A DNA stretch of 64,000 nt from Brevundimonas sp. A19_0 (GTDB lineage Bacteria > Pseudomonadota > Alphaproteobacteria > Caulobacterales > Caulobacteraceae): the NCBI RefSeq assembly GCF_017744255.1, contig NZ_JAGHQP010000002.1, positions 186,001-250,000 of the forward strand. The letters are read 5' to 3'. The notes beneath the pieces were generated by a model. That model saw only the letters and a program-made list of their open reading frames with translations. It was not told where the DNA came from and made no database searches. The position numbers and the translations under genes were made by a program. Shown in pieces: positions 43,089-51,233 of the stretch (position 1 is its first letter; every line of letters begins with the position of its first letter).

Positions 43089-43423
43089 GCCTGTCTCGTC
43101 GATTGGTATGGCGCTGGATCACGGGCGACGGAGAGCAGGCTGAGGCACCGAAGTACGGCGTCGCCACCGTCTCAGACTACCGGTGGATGACGCTTCACGT
43201 GCTAGGGCCGAGGCGGCTCGTCTGCATAGAGACTGACTGCAACATGATCGGCGTAGTCGTAGTGAGGGCATCGAAGCAGGATCGGACCAAGCTTCGTATG
43301 GTGGAGGAGCGGTTTCGCCCGATCACCGTGCTCTGGCGCTACGAACGCCTCAGACTTCGGGACAAAGCCATGATCGCCATGCAGTGGACCAGAGATTTCG
43401 CGCGACGCCCGATCAAACCCTAG
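43085..43423 (+). CDS. hypothetical phage accessory protein
   Basis: A 112-residue protein with GTG start preceded by AGGAGG at 7 bases (43072-43077). It shows alternating strands and helices (DYRWMTLHVLGPRRLVCIET, MIGVVVVRASKQDRTKLRMV) and a basic C-terminus, but no motif is recognised. Codons such as CTA, GTA and ATA, rare in the surrounding genome, are used several times, indicating recent acquisition. The stop TAG shares CTAG (43420-43423) with the stop of the convergent ogr gene. Confidence 0.7.
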   Translation: MSLSRRLVWRWITGDGEQAEAPKYGVATVSDYRWMTLHVLGPRRLVCIETDCNMIGVVVVRASKQDRTKLRMVEERFRPITVLWRYERLRLRDKAMIAMQWTRDFARRPIKP

Positions 43424-43785
43424 TCGTCGTTCGCCGGCGTTGTCGGCCGGGGGTGGCCGATCGGGAGACGGATCGACGGATTAGGCCGGGCCGACGGCGC
43501 GATCGTGCGGTCGATGGTGAGGCTGGCGACGAAGGTGTGGCCGCACTCGAGGTCTGAGCATTGGAAGCGCAGCTCCTTGAACAGCGGCGTCAGTTCCTTG
43601 GAGCTGCGTACCTTGGCGGGCGCCCGACAGTGCGGGCATTTGGTCTGGATGTGGCTTCCGAAGCGCCGCCCGGCCTCCTTGAAGGCCGCGGGCTGGTGAT
43701 CACTGGAAAACCGGCCACCGCTCGAGGCGGCCGCGCTGGGCATGTCCTGCATATTTGACCCCGACTTTGCCCCTGCAGACGTCAT
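43420..43785 (-). CDS. ogr: Ogr/Delta-type late gene activator with N-terminal extension
   Basis: A 121-residue protein. The zinc-binding core has the exact C-X2-C-X22-C-X4-C spacing of P2 Ogr (CPHC ... CSDLEC), followed by GHTFVASLTIDRTIAPSARP, matching the Ogr Phe-x-x-x-x-(14)-Ile-x-x-Pro pattern. P2 Ogr is 72 residues with cysteines at its very N-terminus. Here about 49 residues precede them, and the start is supported by GGGAAGG (43794-43800) eight bases upstream. Ogr activates the phage late promoters through RNA polymerase alpha. It lies just after gene D, as in P2. Confidence 0.88.
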   Translation of the reverse strand: MTSAGAKSGSNMQDMPSAAASSGGRFSSDHQPAAFKEAGRRFGSHIQTKCPHCRAPAKVRSSKELTPLFKELRFQCSDLECGHTFVASLTIDRTIAPSARPNPSIRLPIGHPRPTTPANDD

Positions 43786-43845
43786 AACAGAAACCTTCCC
43801 TTTCGTCAGAATAAAAGAACCGTGAGTTATGGCGGCGGGCGGGCT

Positions 43846-44883
43846 TCAGCCCGAGGATGAACCGGAGCCGCCGAGCTCGAGGTTCAGTGTCGTGGTCAGG
43901 CCGCCATTGCCGGTCAGGCTGTGCCGCGTCTCGACGATCAGCCAGTCGGCCGCGTCGATCTGTGGCTTCCAGCCGGACAGCGAGAGTTTCTGCTCGGGGA
44001 ACAGGTCCGGCCGGCCTCGGGCGAGATTGAGATTGAAGCGTGCGCCGGCGCGCGACTGGCGCTTGAACGTCGACTCGGCCGCGCGGCGGGCCGTGCGCTC
44101 CGATCCGTAGATCCTGCCGAGCCGCTTCGGGTTGTCGGCCGAGCCGACCAGGACCTCCTTGCGCGTCGCGGCCGACCGGTCCTGCCAGATGGCGATGACG
44201 CCGGAATAGCTGTCGCGCTCGGCGGCTTCCCAATCGTGCCGGTCGCCGTCGCTGCGCGTCAGCGACGCCGGCGGAATGGGGGTGCCGCCCGGGGTCTCGC
44301 CCGAGCCAACGGCTGCGAACAGCAGGCGGCGGGCCTTGACGGTGGCGACCGCGTCATGGAGCCGCCCCAGACGCGCTAGGAAGGCGCTGTCGCTCTCCCG
44401 GTCCTGATCCAGGTGCGCGACCTCGATCGATGCCTTGTCGGCCGCGACGATGGCCTGCAGGCCGTTTCTGCCGGCGACGTCGGTCAGCACCTGGCCGAGG
44501 GTGGTTTCGGTCCAGGTCTGTGTGCGGCGGGTGCGGAAGGCCCGGGTCAGGTCGGCCGACCGGGCCTTGATCGTCAGACGATCGGGCGTGCCGGAGTGCC
44601 GACGCGCATCGACCTTGAAGATGCCCTTGTCGATCAGGGTGGTCGAACCGCCGTCGACCAAGTCGCGCCAGCCCAGCTTGAGCGAGATCTCGGCACCGGG
44701 CGAGGGAATGGCCACCCGGCCGTCGGCATCGTCCAGGACGATCTCGAGCTCGTCGGCGTCTGTGCCCCGCCGTTCCGAGAGGCCGAGGCTGATCAGGCGC
44801 GGATAAACGTCGCCGCTGATGCTCTTTCCGTCGACGACCAGGTCATAGGCGGCCTGGCGATGAACATAGCCGGGGGCGGTCAC
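43846..44883 (-). CDS. D: late control protein / tail hub D
   Basis: A 345-residue gpD homologue (P2 gpD about 387). DGKSISGDVYPRLISLGLSE and DELEIVLDDADGRVAIPSPG near the N-terminus, LGWRDL, and the DRESDSAFLARLGRLHDAVA segment are typical of the P2/Mu gpD hub family, related to T4 gp27. It forms the trimeric hub under the tail tube. It is the last gene of the FI-to-D late operon, and the ATG overlaps the U stop by 4 bases. Confidence 0.9.
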   Translation of the reverse strand: MTAPGYVHRQAAYDLVVDGKSISGDVYPRLISLGLSERRGTDADELEIVLDDADGRVAIPSPGAEISLKLGWRDLVDGGSTTLIDKGIFKVDARRHSGTPDRLTIKARSADLTRAFRTRRTQTWTETTLGQVLTDVAGRNGLQAIVAADKASIEVAHLDQDRESDSAFLARLGRLHDAVATVKARRLLFAAVGSGETPGGTPIPPASLTRSDGDRHDWEAAERDSYSGVIAIWQDRSAATRKEVLVGSADNPKRLGRIYGSERTARRAAESTFKRQSRAGARFNLNLARGRPDLFPEQKLSLSGWKPQIDAADWLIVETRHSLTGNGGLTTTLNLELGGSGSSSG

Positions 44884-45308
44884 GTCACGGACTCGGCCGG
44901 CGCGTCCTGTCCTTCCGGATCCTGCATGCGCCGCAGTTGCAGGCTGAAGTCGGTCTGGAGGGCGATGCCGCCCGCCATGAAGTTGCCCTTGCCCTCGTCG
45001 AGCCCTTCGATGACGAAGGCGCCGTAGACGAAGCCCTCCCCGTCGACGAGGGTCCAGGCCTGGCCGGTGTCAGCCATGGCCGCCAGCTCCTCGAGCGCGT
45101 CCTTGCGGCCGATCTGCCCGGGCGCCAGGATCCCGGAGATCTCGATCAGATCATCGCCCGGCCCGGCGAACTGGCCGGCCGCCCGGGCGTTGACGCGCTC
45201 GTTGGTCGGATGACGCCAGGTGCGGCGGCGGCGCAGCTTGTCGAACAGGGCGCTGTCGATCGAGAAACCGAACATCCCCAGCGACATCAGCATGGCGACA
45301 TCAGACAT
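44880..45308 (-). CDS. U: tail protein U
   Basis: A 142-residue P2 gpU family protein (P2 about 159). MLMSLGMFGFSIDSALFDKL, TWRHPTNERVNARAAGQFAG and GQIGRKDALEELAAMADTGQ are conserved in this family. It functions at the head-proximal or baseplate end of the tail and is needed for tail completion. Both ends overlap neighbouring genes by 1-4 bases, as expected of a tight late operon. Confidence 0.9.
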   Translation of the reverse strand: MSDVAMLMSLGMFGFSIDSALFDKLRRRRTWRHPTNERVNARAAGQFAGPGDDLIEISGILAPGQIGRKDALEELAAMADTGQAWTLVDGEGFVYGAFVIEGLDEGKGNFMAGGIALQTDFSLQLRRMQDPEGQDAPAESVT

Positions 45309-48300
45309 CAGGCCTCTCCATAGTCCGGGTCATCCGACAGGCTGGACAGGTCCGGCTTGCGGAGCAGCTCGACCACGCGACGGGCGAGCGCATCTACATC
45401 CTCGCCCGGCCGCTGGTTAATCGTGAGATTGAGGGTGCCGATCGCAGGAGTGTCCGGGGGCCGGGCGCCAGACGCGCTCGCGGTCGACGGGCGAGCCGAC
45501 AACCGAGGGCCGGTGTCGAACGTCGGGCGCGCGAGCGCCGACACGCCCCGCGTGCCATCGATGTCCCCTCCTCTGACGCCCGGCATGCTGACGGCGCCTG
45601 CGGCGATCAGGGCCGCAGCCGCGCCGGCCATGACGCCGGCCGGCCCTCGCCTGTTCTGGCCGAGGCCGAGGGTGAAGCCGGACATGACGTCCCGGCCGAC
45701 GTTCATCATGACGCGAGACGGCGAGCGGGTTTGGGTGACGCGCCGGGTCGTAGCCTCGGGCACGCGGGCGACCTCTGCCGTCGCGGCCTGGACGTCAGCT
45801 CGCCTGCCCCGGATGCCTTGTGTGAAGCCGTTGACGGCGTCGGCCCCGGCCTTCAGCAGCTTGCCCGGCAACTCGCTGAGCCAGTTCCAAAGATCCTTGA
45901 ACACGGCCTTGAAGTCGTCGAGCGGATTGTATTTGCGGATGACCGCCTTCATCGCGTCGATGCCCGTCGAGACGGCACCCTTCACCTTGTCCCAGAGACC
46001 GGTGACGAATTCGGAGATTGGGCCCCAGTTGTTGACGACGAAGGCGAGCGGCGCGAAGCGCATCAGCAGACCGCCGATGGCATCGAGGCCGGTCTGAACG
46101 GCCGCCTTGTAGCGACCCCAGACCTCCAGCAGGAAGCCGGAGATCGCGTCCCAATTGCGGACGATAAAGCCGAGAGGCGTGAAACGCATGAGGCCATCGC
46201 CGATCAGCGACAGGCCCTTTCCGACGGCCTTGTTTGCACCTTCCCAGACCCCGCCGAGGAAGCCGGTAACGGCGGACCACGCCTTTCGGACCCACGGCAT
46301 GGGTGAGAACCGGACCAGCAGGTATTTGGCGTAGTCGAGGCCGAGGCCCACCAGCTCGCCGGCCAGAGTCCACAGTGCCGACAGGAAGCCGACGATCGGC
46401 TGCCAGTTGCGGATGACGAAGCCGAGCGGGGTGAAGTTGAGGATGTAGGCCTTGATCAGGCTAAGCCCGCCGCTGACCGTGCGGGTGATGCCGTCCCACA
46501 GGCCCCTGAGCCACGGCCCGATCCGACCCCAATTCCGGTAGATCACATAGGCGACCAAGGCGACCGCAGCGGCGATGGCCACGGCAATCCAGAGCATGGG
46601 GTTCGCCAGAAGGGCTGAGTTGAAGCCGAGCGTGGCCCATCTGGCGTTCTTGAGGCCGGTTACCAGTGGCCCGAAGAGAAGACCTGTCTGCGTCATGGCC
46701 AGCCGCATCAAGGCGAACGGGCCGAGGACCGCGGCTACCGCTAAGGCCAAGCCGCCGAAGACGATGAGGCCGGCGGCCAGGACGCCGACGACACCCAGCA
46801 CCGCGCCGGTCACGCCAGGATGGCGCTCGGCAAAGGCCGCTAGGGCATCGGTTGCTTTGCCGAAGGCGTCGGAGGCCGCGTCGATCGTCGGCTTGAGGCG
46901 ATTGCCGAGAATAGTGGCTAGGCGGTTTCCCTTGTTCCCGGCGATGGTCCAGCGCGACGCCGAGGTATCGGTGGCGCGATTGAACTCCGTGGTCATTGCC
47001 CCAGCGTAAAGACTGGCATCGCCGACGGCCCTGAGATTCTGTTCGACGAGGCCAATCTGTGACAGCATGGGTGCGATGGCGGCGACGCTCTCAGTGCCGA
47101 ACAGATTCGAGAGGATCGACAGCTGCCGCTCCTGGGGTAGCCTCGCGACAGCCTGAAGAACGCTGGTGATGGCCCCTTCGGCGTCGGTCTGCATGCGCTT
47201 GGCCATTGTGGATGCGTCGAGGCCGAGGGAGGCAAAGGCTTCGCGCTGCTTTTTCGTGGCGGCCTCACCCCGTGTAAGGCCGAGGAGGAGGTTCTTAATA
47301 CCGGTCGCACCCACCTCAGCTTCGACCCCGACCTTGTTCATGACCTGCGCCAGAGCAGCCAGCACGGAACCGGATGCGCCAGCAACGTCGGCCAGCGGGC
47401 CCACCCGGGTAATCATGTTCGACACTTCAGCGGCGTTACCGCCATAGGTGTTGGTCAGGTAGTTCACCTGGTCAGCAAGCGTGATGACCTCCTTCTGTGT
47501 GAGGCCCAGCGCCGCCCTCCAGGTGGCCATCATCGTGCCTGCATCCTCGGAGCTGATGTCGAAAGCCACGCCCATCTTTGCAGCGGCCTCGGCGTAAGCG
47601 AGCAGATCCTGGCGTGCGACACCGGCCCGCGCGCCCTGAGCGACCAAACCCGCCAGTTCGCCCGAAGTGACAGGCAATCGCCCCGACAGGTTGAGGATAT
47701 CCCGCTCCATTTCCGCAAATGCTTTAGGGGTCGGGAAGTCGACGACCTTCAGCACCTCGGCCATGGATTCTTCGAAGGCCATCGCAGAGCGACCCGACAT
47801 CACCAGCGGCGCCGCCACAGCACCACCCGCCGCCAGCGAGGACATGCCGGCGCCCTGCATGGTGCCGGCCAGCTGCTGGGTCTTGTCGTACTGGGCACGC
47901 GCCCCCGCGAGCCGCTTCTGCCGCTCCGTCACCGCATCCAGTCGCCGGGCCTGTTCCTGAAGGGCATCGTTCGCCTTGGCCAGGTCACGCTCCAGCCTCA
48001 GCTCATGGGCGCCGAGCGCCTTGGTGGACACGCCCGCGGCCTTGAGCTTTTCGTCCAGATCCCGGAGGCCCTGGACGTGGGAGGCCTGGCGCTGTTCCAG
48101 CGTCTTCACCTTGTTGGTCGCGGCCTCGAACGCCTTGGTGAGCTGGCGCGTCGGCTTTTCGGTCGTATCCATGGCCTTGCCGAGCCGCTCGGCCTCGGCC
48201 TTGGCAGCGCTGAGCGAGGTGCGGACTTCAGTCAGGCCGACCTTCATGGCCTTGTAGGCGGCGACGTCCTTGGTCGTGCGACTGAGCTGGGTGACCTGCT

Positions 48301-48418
48301 CGCGGGCGGCGCCGAGCGCCTTGGACGTCCGGTCGCTCTCGCCCTTCACGCCCTGAAGAAAAGTCTTCGCGTTTCCAGCAGCTTTGAAGATGAGATTGAG
48401 GCGAAGATTACGGTCCAT
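45308..48418 (-). CDS. T: tail tape measure protein T
   Basis: A 1036-residue tape measure protein (P2 gpT about 815). The N-terminal half is coiled-coil-rich (residues about 25-190) and contains the TP901-type core FEESMAEVLKVVDFPTPKAF. A hydrophobic section follows at about 560-660. Then come four or more imperfect repeats of about 55-60 residues marked by FTPLGFVIRNWQPIVGFLSA-like units. The C-terminus (RVTQTRSPSRVMMNVGRDVM) is a typical anchoring tail. Length should scale with tail length, predicting a tail longer than that of P2. Confidence 0.93.
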   Translation of the reverse strand: MDRNLRLNLIFKAAGNAKTFLQGVKGESDRTSKALGAAREQVTQLSRTTKDVAAYKAMKVGLTEVRTSLSAAKAEAERLGKAMDTTEKPTRQLTKAFEAATNKVKTLEQRQASHVQGLRDLDEKLKAAGVSTKALGAHELRLERDLAKANDALQEQARRLDAVTERQKRLAGARAQYDKTQQLAGTMQGAGMSSLAAGGAVAAPLVMSGRSAMAFEESMAEVLKVVDFPTPKAFAEMERDILNLSGRLPVTSGELAGLVAQGARAGVARQDLLAYAEAAAKMGVAFDISSEDAGTMMATWRAALGLTQKEVITLADQVNYLTNTYGGNAAEVSNMITRVGPLADVAGASGSVLAALAQVMNKVGVEAEVGATGIKNLLLGLTRGEAATKKQREAFASLGLDASTMAKRMQTDAEGAITSVLQAVARLPQERQLSILSNLFGTESVAAIAPMLSQIGLVEQNLRAVGDASLYAGAMTTEFNRATDTSASRWTIAGNKGNRLATILGNRLKPTIDAASDAFGKATDALAAFAERHPGVTGAVLGVVGVLAAGLIVFGGLALAVAAVLGPFALMRLAMTQTGLLFGPLVTGLKNARWATLGFNSALLANPMLWIAVAIAAAVALVAYVIYRNWGRIGPWLRGLWDGITRTVSGGLSLIKAYILNFTPLGFVIRNWQPIVGFLSALWTLAGELVGLGLDYAKYLLVRFSPMPWVRKAWSAVTGFLGGVWEGANKAVGKGLSLIGDGLMRFTPLGFIVRNWDAISGFLLEVWGRYKAAVQTGLDAIGGLLMRFAPLAFVVNNWGPISEFVTGLWDKVKGAVSTGIDAMKAVIRKYNPLDDFKAVFKDLWNWLSELPGKLLKAGADAVNGFTQGIRGRRADVQAATAEVARVPEATTRRVTQTRSPSRVMMNVGRDVMSGFTLGLGQNRRGPAGVMAGAAAALIAAGAVSMPGVRGGDIDGTRGVSALARPTFDTGPRLSARPSTASASGARPPDTPAIGTLNLTINQRPGEDVDALARRVVELLRKPDLSSLSDDPDYGEA

Positions 48419-48421
48419 GCG

Positions 48422-48607
48422 TCATTCGTCCTTCGGGCCGTTGACCCGATTCCACAGGGCGATCGCGCGCTCCCGCTCTTCTGAGAGGTCGGCCAGGTCG
48501 AGGGCTTCAAGGGCCTCCCTCGACCAGCCATGCATCACGAACATGATGTCCGCGAAGGCGTCCTCTACTCGGTCAGGGAGGCCTCCCGCCGCTGCGACTT
48601 CGTCAGC
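48422..48607 (-). CDS. E': gpE' extension, P2 GpE family, expressed by -1 frameshift from E
   Basis: The -1 frame downstream of the slippery site at 48607-48613 is open for 61 codons to a TGA at 48422-48424. It encodes ADEVAAAGGLPDRVEDAF and then MHGWSREALEALDLADLSEE with RERAIALWNR, recognisable as the GpE tail protein family. Frameshifted E+E' would be 177 residues. An internal ATG at 48544 would give a 40-residue product if translated separately. The stop lies 4 bases before the T gene start. Confidence 0.8.
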   Translation of the reverse strand, partial: ADEVAAAGGLPDRVEDAFADIMFVMHGWSREALEALDLADLSEERERAIALWNRVNGPKDE

Positions 48608-48954
48608 AAAAAATTGATCACCTCGCCGGACAGCTGGGCGATGTCCTCGCCGTCCATGTCCATGAATTCCTGGCGGTGGATCATCGGTTCGCTGATCCGG
48701 GGGATGACGATCGACATGGCGACCACGTCGGCCGCATAGAGCTCAGTCAGCTTGGTGCCGCGCAGATCCCCGCCGCGGGGCTTGCGCACGGTGACGTCCA
48801 CGATCTCGGTCCCGCCGCGATCGAGGGGATTGTCGAGGGTGACCAGCGCCCACGGGCGGCCGTTCTTGTCGATGCCCGAGCGGGCCTTTTCCGCAGGAGC
48901 GGAGGTCTCCGCCGAGGCGGGCGCCTCAGGCTTGGGGTCGATTTTCGTGTCCAT
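48565..48954 (-). CDS. E: tail assembly chaperone E
   Basis: A 129-residue P2 gpE-like protein. The acidic N-terminal 30 residues are variable. The core VTLDNPLDRGGTEIVDVTVR and KPRGGDLRGTKLTELYAADV identifies the P2 tail assembly chaperone family. Near the end, the codons for INFLL include TTT-TTG, making the T6G slippery sequence (48607-48613) used in P2 to make E+E'. The E stop TAG is at 48565. E and E+E' are thought to coat the tape measure before tube assembly. Confidence 0.92.
   Translation of the reverse strand: MDTKIDPKPEAPASAETSAPAEKARSGIDKNGRPWALVTLDNPLDRGGTEIVDVTVRKPRGGDLRGTKLTELYAADVVAMSIVIPRISEPMIHRQEFMDMDGEDIAQLSGEVINFLLTKSQRREASLTE
48607..48613 (-). other. programmed -1 ribosomal frameshift site (T TTT TTG)
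   Basis: The minus strand reads AAT TTT TTG CTG in the E frame. Slipping back one base pairs both tRNAs with TTT TTT and continues as GCT GAC GAA in the E' frame, which is open for 61 codons. The heptamer and its position near the end of E match the P2 E/E' signal. Confidence 0.8.
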
Positions 48955-49099
48955 TGGAGGGGTCCCGGCGAGTGCGCCGCGTCAGCGCGGCCATGAATCG
49001 GTCGAAGTGACGATCGGCGGCCTGACGACTTGCGATATCGTCGTGGCGCTGGCGCTCGAGCGCGGCCGCGATCGGGGGAAGGGAGCGCCCCGCCGCCAT
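48926..49099 (-). CDS. small uncharacterised ORF between FII and E
   Basis: A 57-residue reading (begins MAAGRSLPPIAAALERQRHD). Its ATG overlaps the FII stop as TGATG (49097-49101), and its end overlaps the E start by 29 bases in another frame. The sequence is one charged helix (RHDDIASRQAADRHFDRFMA) with a basic tail and no known motif. It fills an otherwise empty gap, and the start-stop overlap favours real translation. No P2 counterpart is known to me. Confidence 0.4.
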   Translation of the reverse strand: MAAGRSLPPIAAALERQRHDDIASRQAADRHFDRFMAALTRRTRRDPSNGHENRPQA

Positions 49100-49605
49100 C
49101 AGTTGATGATGCGGCGCAGTTCGGCGCGGCGGTCGACGCCGTCGACGATGAAGGTCCCGGCGATCAGGTCGATCTCGAATTCGACACGGCCGTTGCGGGT
49201 CTGTTTGTAGTAGGTGCAGGCCGTCTTGTACTTGGTGCCCGACTTGGCGCCGACCTCGTCCGTGCCGGAATCGATCTCGGTATGGCGGCCGCGCACGACG
49301 ATCTGGACGTCGTCATAGCGGCCGGTCGCGTCGTTCTGGTAGGCGCCGGCGAAGCGCAGCTGGCTGCCGTCGATGTCGGTCGAACCGAATTCGCGGTTCA
49401 GCTCGGGCATGTCGCCGCCGTACTCGTGTTCGACCTCGAGCCCTTCCAGGCCCATGTCCAGCTTGACGGTGCCCAGCATGCCGGCGCCCCGATAGTCCTC
49501 GGTCTTGATGACCAGCTTCGGCCGGGTGAACTTGGTCGACTGACCGGCGAAGGAGTTCGCCGCGTTGAAGACGTTCATGTCCTTGAGTTGACGGGGCAGC
49601 TGCAT
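49099..49605 (-). CDS. FII: major tail tube protein FII
   Basis: A 168-residue contractile-tail tube protein (P2 FII 172). MNVFNAANSFAGQSTKFTRP and KTEDYRGAGMLGTVKLDMGL are family-typical, and the C-terminal EIDLIAGTFIVDGVDRRAEL also fits. It polymerises into the inner tail tube through which DNA passes. It lies 53 bases downstream of the sheath gene in the same operon. Confidence 0.95.
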   Translation of the reverse strand: MQLPRQLKDMNVFNAANSFAGQSTKFTRPKLVIKTEDYRGAGMLGTVKLDMGLEGLEVEHEYGGDMPELNREFGSTDIDGSQLRFAGAYQNDATGRYDDVQIVVRGRHTEIDSGTDEVGAKSGTKYKTACTYYKQTRNGRVEFEIDLIAGTFIVDGVDRRAELRRIIN

Positions 49606-49658
49606 GGCGGGTGTTCCTGGAAGGGCGGTTGGAAGGGCTCAGGCGTAAGGGGACGGGA

Positions 49659-50816
49659 TCAGGCGGCGCCGGACAGTTCGGCGAAGTCGGCGTAGAATTC
49701 GTCCGTGATCTCGGGCCCGATACCGAGCTCCTCGAGCGGGGCGCAGGGGGTGAAGCGGTAGCCGATGCGGAGCTTGCCTGCGGCCAGCAGCTCGGGCGTG
49801 TTGCCCTCGGCCAGGAAGGCCTCGAAGCCGATGAGGCGACCGGCCAGGACCTCGCGCCGGCCGAGCGCGTTCAGGCTCTCGATGATGTCGATCGCCAGCG
49901 ACTGGCGGAGCGGCTGATCAATGTAGGGGAAGACGCCTTCGGCGATGGTGTCGCGCAGCACCTGATCCGTGCGGACGGCGCTTTCGAAAGCGTAGCGCGG
50001 ATCATCAGAGCAGGTGCGGTTGCCCCAGAAGCGGAAGCCGTTGCGGCGGATCAGGCCGGTGACGTCCGCGCCGTTGATCAGGCCGATCTCGGTGTCGGCC
50101 GACTGCAGATCCCAGGTGCGGGGATTGGTGAGACCCAGCACGCCCGGCACGGCCACATTGGAGATCGTCTTGTGATAGCCGACCTCGCGGTCCAGCCAGG
50201 CGCGGGCACCCACGGCCCGGGCGGTGGCGAAGCTGACCACTTCTGCCTCGGCCAGGGCGTCGAAGGCGTTGAAGTCGCCATCGATCAGCATCAGCTCGCG
50301 CGTCGAGTAGGTCTGGCGGTAGGTGTAGATCTCGGCCGGGGTGGCGCCGATGGCACGGGCATAGGCCATGGCCCGAAGCTGAGCCGCCACGACGCCCATG
50401 GCCGCCGTGACGGCGGCATCGTCCAGGCCGGGGGCCGCGAGGATGCGCGGGCGCACGGCCACGGCCTGCTCGGCCAGCAGCAGCTTCTGGAGCCCGGCAA
50501 TGACGTTCGCCGCCTGGTCGGCCGCGATGTCCTCAGGATCGGCCCCCTCCCCTTCCTCGACCAGGATCAGAACGCCGGTCGAGCGACCGAAGTCGGCGAT
50601 GGCGCGAAGCGCCCGCGAGGCGGTCCCGGCCTCACCGGCCGCGGCGATGGTGGCCTCCAGGTCCTGGACCAGGATCGGCGTATTGAGATCGAGGCCGACC
50701 GCGTCCGGCGCCGTGGCGACAATGCCCCAGACGGACAGCGGATTGACGAACAGGGCGACCGCGCCAAGGGCGGCGGCGGTGATGGCGACGCCGTGGGTGC
50801 GAGGGGTCAGGGCCAT
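49659..50816 (-). CDS. FI: tail sheath protein FI
   Basis: A 385-residue contractile sheath protein (P2 FI 396). LRAMAYARAIGATPAEIYTY, LMLIDGDFNAFDALAEAEVV, GYHKTISNVAVPGVLGLTNP and NGFRFWGNRTCSDDPRYAF are hallmark segments of the P2 FI/T4 gp18 sheath superfamily. The subunits stack around the FII tube and contract on infection. Its start is only 39 bases from the end of W, so the P2 PF-type promoter is either absent or lies inside W. Confidence 0.95.
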   Translation of the reverse strand: MALTPRTHGVAITAAALGAVALFVNPLSVWGIVATAPDAVGLDLNTPILVQDLEATIAAAGEAGTASRALRAIADFGRSTGVLILVEEGEGADPEDIAADQAANVIAGLQKLLLAEQAVAVRPRILAAPGLDDAAVTAAMGVVAAQLRAMAYARAIGATPAEIYTYRQTYSTRELMLIDGDFNAFDALAEAEVVSFATARAVGARAWLDREVGYHKTISNVAVPGVLGLTNPRTWDLQSADTEIGLINGADVTGLIRRNGFRFWGNRTCSDDPRYAFESAVRTDQVLRDTIAEGVFPYIDQPLRQSLAIDIIESLNALGRREVLAGRLIGFEAFLAEGNTPELLAAGKLRIGYRFTPCAPLEELGIGPEITDEFYADFAELSGAA

Positions 50817-50855
50817 GGGAGTTCCTTCAGGTCGAGCAGGAGGCGATCAGGGCGA

Positions 50856-51233
50856 TCAGGCGGCGGACGGAGCGGGGTGAAGCGGATAGGCGAAGTCGAA
50901 GCCCTCGGGCCGGGGCAGATCCACACGGCGGCCGAGGATGCGAAGATGAAGGGCGCCCGGGCGCGGGCGCTCGAGCGTCACCCGCGTCAGCTGCACGCGA
51001 GGCTCCCACCTCAACAGCGCCATGGCCGTTGCCGCATAGATGGCGAGGCGGGTGCGCGGGTTGTCGGGCTGGTCGACCAGATCGGGCAGGCGCGAGCCAT
51101 AGGGGCGCAGCATCACGCGGCTGCGCTCGGGCGTGGTCAGGATGTCGCCGATCGACTGCTCGAGGTGTGCGGCGCTGCGGCTGTCGAGGGCGCGGCCCGT
51201 GGTGCGCGACATGCCAACGCTCTGGCCGGTCAT
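50856..51233 (-). CDS. W: baseplate wedge protein W (gp25-like)
   Basis: A 125-residue gp25/gpW-like protein. HLEQSIGDILTTPERSRVML and RPYGSRLPDLVDQPDNPRTR are the conserved gp25 core, closely matching P2 gpW (115 residues). It joins the baseplate wedge to the sheath. In P2, W stands directly before J; here it stands before FI, so the V-W pair has moved relative to the J-I-H-G genes. The ATG overlaps the V stop by 4 bases. Confidence 0.92.
   Translation of the reverse strand: MTGQSVGMSRTTGRALDSRSAAHLEQSIGDILTTPERSRVMLRPYGSRLPDLVDQPDNPRTRLAIYAATAMALLRWEPRVQLTRVTLERPRPGALHLRILGRRVDLPRPEGFDFAYPLHPAPSAA

Noticed and set aside
43840..43853. Hairpin CGGGC-TTCA-GCCCG over the end of gene D as a transcription terminator.
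   Set aside because: It overlaps the D stop codon and has no T tract on the minus strand; ogr downstream is expected to be reached by late transcription in P2-like phages.
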